Assembly: GCA_016432725.1 (NCBI GenBank)
Contig: JACJDG010000003.1
Location: 2,046,001 to 2,110,000, forward strand
Direction of reading: 5' to 3'
DNA: 64,000 nucleotides
DNA from: Streptomyces sp. DHE7-1
GTDB taxonomy: Bacteria; Actinomycetota; Actinomycetes; Streptomycetales; Streptomycetaceae
Within the stretch, counting starts at the first letter, position 1, and every line of letters starts with the position of its first letter. Under the pieces are notes generated by a model. That model saw nothing but the letters and a program-made list of their open reading frames with translations. It was not told the origin of the DNA and did not search any database. Both the position numbers and the translations under genes were made by a program. Shown here piece by piece: positions 59,676-64,000 of the stretch.

Positions 59676-60764
59676 CTATCGGCGTGAGGCGATCGCCTCG
59701 TACACCATGCCGACGAGCAGCTCGTCGGCGTCCCGGCGGCCGAACTCGCCCGCCGCGCGCGACATCTCGTAGAGCCGGTGCGGGTCCGCGAGCACGGGCA
59801 GGACGTTCTGCTGCACCCACTCGGGAGTGAGTTCCGCGTCGTCGACCAGGAGTCCGCCGCCCGCCTTCACCACCGGCTGGGCGTTCAGCCGCTGTTCGCC
59901 GTTGCCGATGGGCAGCGGGACGTAGGCGGCCGGCAGTCCGACGGCGGAGAGTTCGGCGACGGTCATCGCGCCCGCGCGGCAGAGCATCAAGTCGGCCGCG
60001 GCGTACGCGAGGTCCATCCGGTCCAGGTAACTTACCGGGATGTAGGGCGGCATTCCCGGCATCTGCTGCACCTGCGGCAGTTCGTTCTTCGGGCCGACCG
60101 CGTGCAGGATCTGGATTCCGGCCTGCTGCAGCCACGGCGCGACCTGCTGGACCACCTCGTTGAGGCGCCGCGCGCCCTGGGAGCCGCCGGAGACCAGCAG
60201 GGTGGGCAGGTTCGGGTCCAGGCCGAAGCGGGCCCGCGCCTCCGGACGGGCCGCGGCCCGGTCCAGGGTGGCGATGGTGCGGCGCAGCGGGATGCCGATG
60301 TAGCGGGCGTCGCGCAGCTTGCTGTCCGGGGTGGAGACGGCGACCCGGGCGGCGTACCGGGAGCCGATCTTGTTGGCCAGGCCCGGGCGGGCGTTGGCCT
60401 CGTGGATCACGATGGGCACACCGAGGCGCTTGGCGGCCAGGTAGGCGGGCAGGGCCACGTAGCCGCCGAAGCCGACCACGGCGTCCGCCTTGGTGCGCTC
60501 GAGGATCTGCTCGGCGGCCTTGATCGTGCCGCGCAGCCGGCCCGGGACGGTGATCAGCTCCGGGGTGGGCTTGCGGGGCAGCGGCACCGCGGGGATCAGC
60601 GCCAGCTCGTAGCCGCGCTCCGGGACGAGCCTGGTCTCCAGGCCGCGCTCCGTGCCCAGGGCCGTGATCCCCACGGTCGGGTCCTGCCTGCGCAGGGCGT
60701 CCGCGAGGGCGAGCGCGGGCTCGATGTGGCCCGCGGTACCTCCGCCGGCGAGTACGACATGCAC
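59676..60764 (-). CDS. murG: UDP-N-acetylglucosamine transferase MurG
   Basis: 362 residues, GTG start. Adds GlcNAc to lipid I to make lipid II at the inner membrane face. G-loops [20 protein letters not shown] and [16 protein letters not shown] in the N-domain; [17 protein letters not shown] and the GlcNAc-binding [27 protein letters not shown] in the C-domain. 20 bases before ftsQ. Confidence 0.98.
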   Translation of the reverse strand: MHVVLAGGGTAGHIEPALALADALRRQDPTVGITALGTERGLETRLVPERGYELALIPAVPLPRKPTPELITVPGRLRGTIKAAEQILERTKADAVVGFGGYVALPAYLAAKRLGVPIVIHEANARPGLANKIGSRYAARVAVSTPDSKLRDARYIGIPLRRTIATLDRAAARPEARARFGLDPNLPTLLVSGGSQGARRLNEVVQQVAPWLQQAGIQILHAVGPKNELPQVQQMPGMPPYIPVSYLDRMDLAYAAADLMLCRAGAMTVAELSAVGLPAAYVPLPIGNGEQRLNAQPVVKAGGGLLVDDAELTPEWVQQNVLPVLADPHRLYEMSRAAGEFGRRDADELLVGMVYEAIASRR

Positions 60765-60770
60765 CGAAAT

Positions 60771-62132
60771 TCACCGCTCTCCGGACGGACGCGCCGCCGA
60801 GGCGCGCCGTCGCATCGTGTTCCATCTCCGAGACCCCCGCTCGGCACCGGGGCCTCCTGCTCGCTTTCTACCAAAGCGAGGTTGCCGCATCGCAAGCGCC
60901 GCCCGCGCAGCGGGGTCGTCGCGTGCGAAGGCGATCAGCAACCCGATGGCGAACATGGTCGGCAGCAGGGCGGACCCTCCGTAGGAGAACAGCGGGAGCG
61001 GGACGCCGGCGATCGGCAGCAGACCGAGCACCGCACCGATGTTGATCACCGCCTGGGCGGTGATCCAGGTGGTCACGCCTCCCGCGGCATACCTCACGAA
61101 GGGGTCCTCCGTGCGTCCGGCCACGCGGATACCCGCATAGCCTAGAGCCGCGAACAGGGCGAGTACCGACAGCGTCCCCGCCAGACCCAGTTCCTCACCG
61201 GTGACGGCGAAGATGAAGTCGGTGTGCGCTTCGGGCAGTTGGCCCCATTTCTCCACACTCGCGCCGAGGCCGGAGCCGAACAGTCCGCCGGAGGCGAGGG
61301 CGTAGATCCCGTGCACGGCCTGCCAGCAGTCGGCCACTCCGGACTTGGGCTCGGTGGCGCCGATGCAGGCCAGCCGGGCCATCCGGTTGGGGCTGGTCTT
61401 GATGAGCACGACACCGATCAGGCCGGCGATCGAGAGCACCCCGGCGAACAGCCGGGTCGGCGCCCCGGCCAGCCACAGCAGGCCGAAGAGGATCGCTGTG
61501 AGAATGATCGCGGTGCCCATGTCGCCGCCGAGCATGATCAGGCCCAGCAGCATGAAGGAGGCCGGTACCAGCGGCACCAGCATGTGCTTCCACTGGGTCA
61601 GCAGCTTGCGCTCCTGCTTGCGCGCGATGAGGTCCGCGCCCCACAGCACCAGGGCGAGCTTGCCGAACTCGCTGGGCTGGATCTGGAAGGAACCGCCGAG
61701 GGAGATCCAGTTCTGGTTGCCGTTGACCGCCATCCCTATCCCGGGCACCTGCACCAGCACCATCAGGAAGACGGCGCCGGCCAGGATCGGATAGGCCAGC
61801 GCGCGGTGCAGCTTCACCGGCATGCGGGAGGCGACGAACATCAGCGCGCCGCCGATCGCCGCGGCGAGGAACTGCTTGCGGAAGAAGTACGAGCCCGGGA
61901 GCGACAGCTGCAGCGCGGTGATCTGGGAGGCCGAGTAGACCATCACCAGACCCAGCACGGTGATCAGCAGACTGCCGCCGAGGATCAGGTAGTACGCGGT
62001 CAGCGGCCGGTCCCAGGCCTTTCGCGCGCGCGTGTAGAGCCGCAGCACGGGGTTCTCGCGCGGCGGTCCGGGGAGCGCCGGGCGCCGGGCGGCCCGCTGG
62101 ACGGGCGGGCGGCCGGTACGGCTACCGGGCAT
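60771..62132 (-). CDS. ftsW: Peptidoglycan glycosyltransferase / division protein FtsW
   Basis: 453 residues from ATG 62132, chosen because GGAGG lies 5 bases upstream; the in-frame GTG at 62144 would overlap that site. Ten membrane segments of the SEDS family. Signatures are NQNWISLGGSFQIQPSEFGKLAL and EELGLAGTLSVLALFAAL, and near the end GLLPIAGVPLPLFSYGGSALL. Polymerises lipid II at septa together with a class B PBP. Long basic C-terminal tail. Confidence 0.97.
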   Translation of the reverse strand: MPGSRTGRPPVQRAARRPALPGPPRENPVLRLYTRARKAWDRPLTAYYLILGGSLLITVLGLVMVYSASQITALQLSLPGSYFFRKQFLAAAIGGALMFVASRMPVKLHRALAYPILAGAVFLMVLVQVPGIGMAVNGNQNWISLGGSFQIQPSEFGKLALVLWGADLIARKQERKLLTQWKHMLVPLVPASFMLLGLIMLGGDMGTAIILTAILFGLLWLAGAPTRLFAGVLSIAGLIGVVLIKTSPNRMARLACIGATEPKSGVADCWQAVHGIYALASGGLFGSGLGASVEKWGQLPEAHTDFIFAVTGEELGLAGTLSVLALFAALGYAGIRVAGRTEDPFVRYAAGGVTTWITAQAVINIGAVLGLLPIAGVPLPLFSYGGSALLPTMFAIGLLIAFARDDPAARAALAMRQPRFGRKRAGGPGAERGSRRWNTMRRRASAARPSGER

Positions 62133-62199
62133 GGGCGCCTCCACTGAACGTCGACCGTCCCACGCGTCCCTCCCAAGATCCGCCCGGCGGGCGGCCGGG

Positions 62200-63618
62200 T
62201 CAGGCGCCGAGTTCGCGGACCGCGGCCGCGAACGCGTCGCCGCGCTGGTTGTAGTTGGTGAACATGTCCATGGAGGCGCAGGCCGGGGCCAGCAGCACGG
62301 TGTCGCCGGGCCGGGCCAGCCGCTTCGCCTCCGTCACCGCCTGGAGCATCGCCCCAGTGTCGGTCCGTTCGAGGTCGACGACGGGTACTTCCGGGGCGTG
62401 TCGCGCCAGGGCCTCACGGATCAGGGCACGGTCGGCGCCGATCAGGACGGCCGCGCGCAGCCGCTTCGCCGACTTGGCGACCAGTTCGTCGAAGGTGGCG
62501 CCCTTCGCCAGACCGCCCGCAATCCATACGATCGACTCATATGACGCCAACGAGGCTTCCGTGGCGTGGGTGTTGGTGGCCTTGGAGTCGTCCACGTACG
62601 CCACCCCGTCGATGTCCGCGACGTGCGCGATGCGGTGGGCGTCCGGACGGAAGGCTCGCAGGCCGTCACGTACGGCGGTGGCGGGCACGCCGTAGGCGCG
62701 CGCGAGGGCGGCGGCGGCAAGGGCGTTGGCGATGTTGTGCGGGGCAGGCGGGTTGACGTCGGAGACCTCGGCCAGTTCCTGCGCGCTCTTGTGCCGGTTC
62801 TCCACGAAGGCGCGGTCGACCAGGATGCCGTCCACGACGCCGAGTTGGGAGGGACCGGGCGTGCCGAGGGTGAAGCCGACGGCCCGGCAGCCCTCCTCGA
62901 CGTCGGCCTCGCGCACCAGGTCCTCGGTGAGCTTGTCGGCCACGTTGTAGACGCAGGCGACCCGGTTGCCCGCGTAGATACGGCCCTTGTCGGCCGCGTA
63001 GGCCTCCATGGAGCCGTGCCAGTCGAGGTGGTCCGGTGCCAGGTTCAGGACGGCCGCGGAGTGGGCGCGCAGGGAGGGCGCCCAGTGGAGCTGGTAGCTG
63101 GACAGCTCCACGGCGAGGACGTCGTACTCCTCCTCGCCGAGTACCGCGTCCAGCAGGGAGACGCCGATGTTGCCCACGGCGGCGGTGCGCAGGCCCGCGG
63201 CCGCCAGGATGGAGGCGAGCATCTGCACGGTGGTGGTCTTGCCGTTGGTGCCCGTCACGGCCAGCCAGGGCGCCGCGTCGGGTCCCCTGAGGCGCCAGGC
63301 CAGCTCCACGTCGCCCCAGACCGGGACATCCGCCTTCGCGGCGGCGAGGAACAGGGGCTTGTCCGGCTTCCAGCCGGGCGCGGTGACGATCAGCTCGGTG
63401 CCTTCAGGCAGGGTGGCGCCGTCGCCGAGGCGCACGGTGACGCCGAGCGCCTCCAGCTCCGCGGCCTGCTCCCGCGCGCGTGCGTCGTCGCCGTCGTTGA
63501 CGACCGTGACGACCGCACCGCGCGCGTGCAACACCTTGGCCGCCGGGACGCCGGAGACGCCGAGCCCGGCGACGGTGACGTGCTTGCCCTGGAATTCGGA
63601 AGGCACCGAGGAGGTCAC
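62200..63618 (-). CDS. murD: UDP-N-acetylmuramoylalanine-D-glutamate ligase
   Basis: 472 residues from GTG 63618, which overlaps the mraY stop (GTGA); ATG 63633 (MGSGQV) is an alternative, and neither has a strong ribosome site. Adds D-Glu to UDP-MurNAc-Ala. N-terminal Rossmann part [20 protein letters not shown] loop [14 protein letters not shown], central [24 protein letters not shown] and C-terminal [17 protein letters not shown], with [19 protein letters not shown] closing the active site. Confidence 0.97.
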   Translation of the reverse strand: MTSSVPSEFQGKHVTVAGLGVSGVPAAKVLHARGAVVTVVNDGDDARAREQAAELEALGVTVRLGDGATLPEGTELIVTAPGWKPDKPLFLAAAKADVPVWGDVELAWRLRGPDAAPWLAVTGTNGKTTTVQMLASILAAAGLRTAAVGNIGVSLLDAVLGEEEYDVLAVELSSYQLHWAPSLRAHSAAVLNLAPDHLDWHGSMEAYAADKGRIYAGNRVACVYNVADKLTEDLVREADVEEGCRAVGFTLGTPGPSQLGVVDGILVDRAFVENRHKSAQELAEVSDVNPPAPHNIANALAAAALARAYGVPATAVRDGLRAFRPDAHRIAHVADIDGVAYVDDSKATNTHATEASLASYESIVWIAGGLAKGATFDELVAKSAKRLRAAVLIGADRALIREALARHAPEVPVVDLERTDTGAMLQAVTEAKRLARPGDTVLLAPACASMDMFTNYNQRGDAFAAAVRELGA

Positions 63619-64000
63619 TTGTCCGCTGCCCATCCCGCATAGAAGAGGCCCAGTCCGACGATCACACAGATGCCCTGGATGATCCAGAAACGGACCACCA
63701 CCAGGACCTCGGACCAGCCCTTGAGTTCGAAGTGGTGCTGGAGTGGCGCCATCCGGAAGACGCGCTTGCCGGTGAGCCGGAAGGAGCCGACCTGGATGAC
63801 GACCGACATGGTGATGAGGACGAACAGGCCGCCCATGATGGCCACCAGCAGCTCGGTGCGGGAGAGGATGGCCAGGCCGGTGAGGACACCGCCGAGGGCG
63901 AGCGAACCGGTGTCGCCCATGAAGATCTTGGCCGGCGAGGTGTTCCACCACAGGAAGCCCAGGCAGGCGCCCATCAGCGCGGAGGCGACCACGGCGAGGT
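63615..64000 (-). CDS. mraY: Phospho-MurNAc-pentapeptide transferase MraY (partial, 3' end)
   Basis: Only the last 128 codons are in the window; the start lies beyond 64000. Visible are the catalytic [12 protein letters not shown] motif, the HHHxxG-like region ([23 protein letters not shown]) and the last membrane helices ending [11 protein letters not shown]. It transfers phospho-MurNAc-pentapeptide to undecaprenyl phosphate, the step before MurG. Stop overlaps murD. Confidence 0.97.
   Translation of the reverse strand, partial: LAVVASALMGACLGFLWWNTSPAKIFMGDTGSLALGGVLTGLAILSRTELLVAIMGGLFVLITMSVVIQVGSFRLTGKRVFRMAPLQHHFELKGWSEVLVVVRFWIIQGICVIVGLGLFYAGWAADK

Overview
The window is high-GC actinobacterial chromosome, almost certainly Streptomyces. 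Third codon positions are nearly all G or C, GTG starts and ATGA/GTGA stop-start overlaps are frequent, and the gene order matches what I remember of the S. coelicolor SCO2028-SCO2087 region. It is core chromosome: I found no insertion sequence, prophage, tRNA, rRNA or CRISPR array.

Layout. (1) 1-6840, + strand: a tightly overlapping operon of three ADP-ribosylglycohydrolase-family genes, a PfkB/ribokinase, a family III CoA-transferase and a CitE-like lyase. It looks like an uncharacterised catabolic pathway for a riboside or other N-glycoside. (2) 6928-24853, mostly - strand: lgt, a DsbA-like protein, trpA-trpB-trpM-trpC, small membrane proteins, trpE, hisI, then hisF-ridA-priA(hisA)-hisH-small membrane protein-hisB-hisC-hisD. 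An MFS exporter with an ArsR-type regulator and two + strand genes (TIGR03085, VOC) interrupt it. No trpF is present; the HisA homologue is the PriA type that serves both pathways. (3) 25033-33474: a repeat-rich membrane-anchored protein, a helical-repeat protein, a LON-domain protein, YbaK, an ABC exporter, a NYN-domain protein and a small basic protein. (4) 33575-48000: dnaE, a DUF2252 protein, membrane and thiol-disulfide proteins, secreted PhoD phosphatase, a dienelactone-hydrolase-like protein, MscS, a Na+/H+ antiporter, GNAT, rluD and lspA. (5) 47822-53327: a histone-H1-like/DksA fusion protein and a T-box-controlled ileS. (6) 53577-64000, - strand: the division and cell-wall cluster divIVA-yggT-sepF-yggS-pgeF-ftsZ-ftsQ-murG-ftsW-murD-mraY, with mraY running off the end.

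Sequence quality matters here. About 21 genes or gene segments change reading frame, and every change I resolved is the loss of exactly one base, usually in a short G/C run. Essential genes are affected (ileS twice, plus hisA, hisH, hisB and trpE), so I treat these as base-calling errors, not pseudogenes, and give full-length coordinates.

Points most worth a second look: the three-glycohydrolase catabolic operon; a 30-bp palindromic element apparently inserted in frame in trpE; the swapped GXHH signature of IleRS, which predicts strong mupirocin resistance; its translational T-box leader; the long histone-like tail fused to a DksA zinc finger; and a perfect palindrome sitting on the phoD start.
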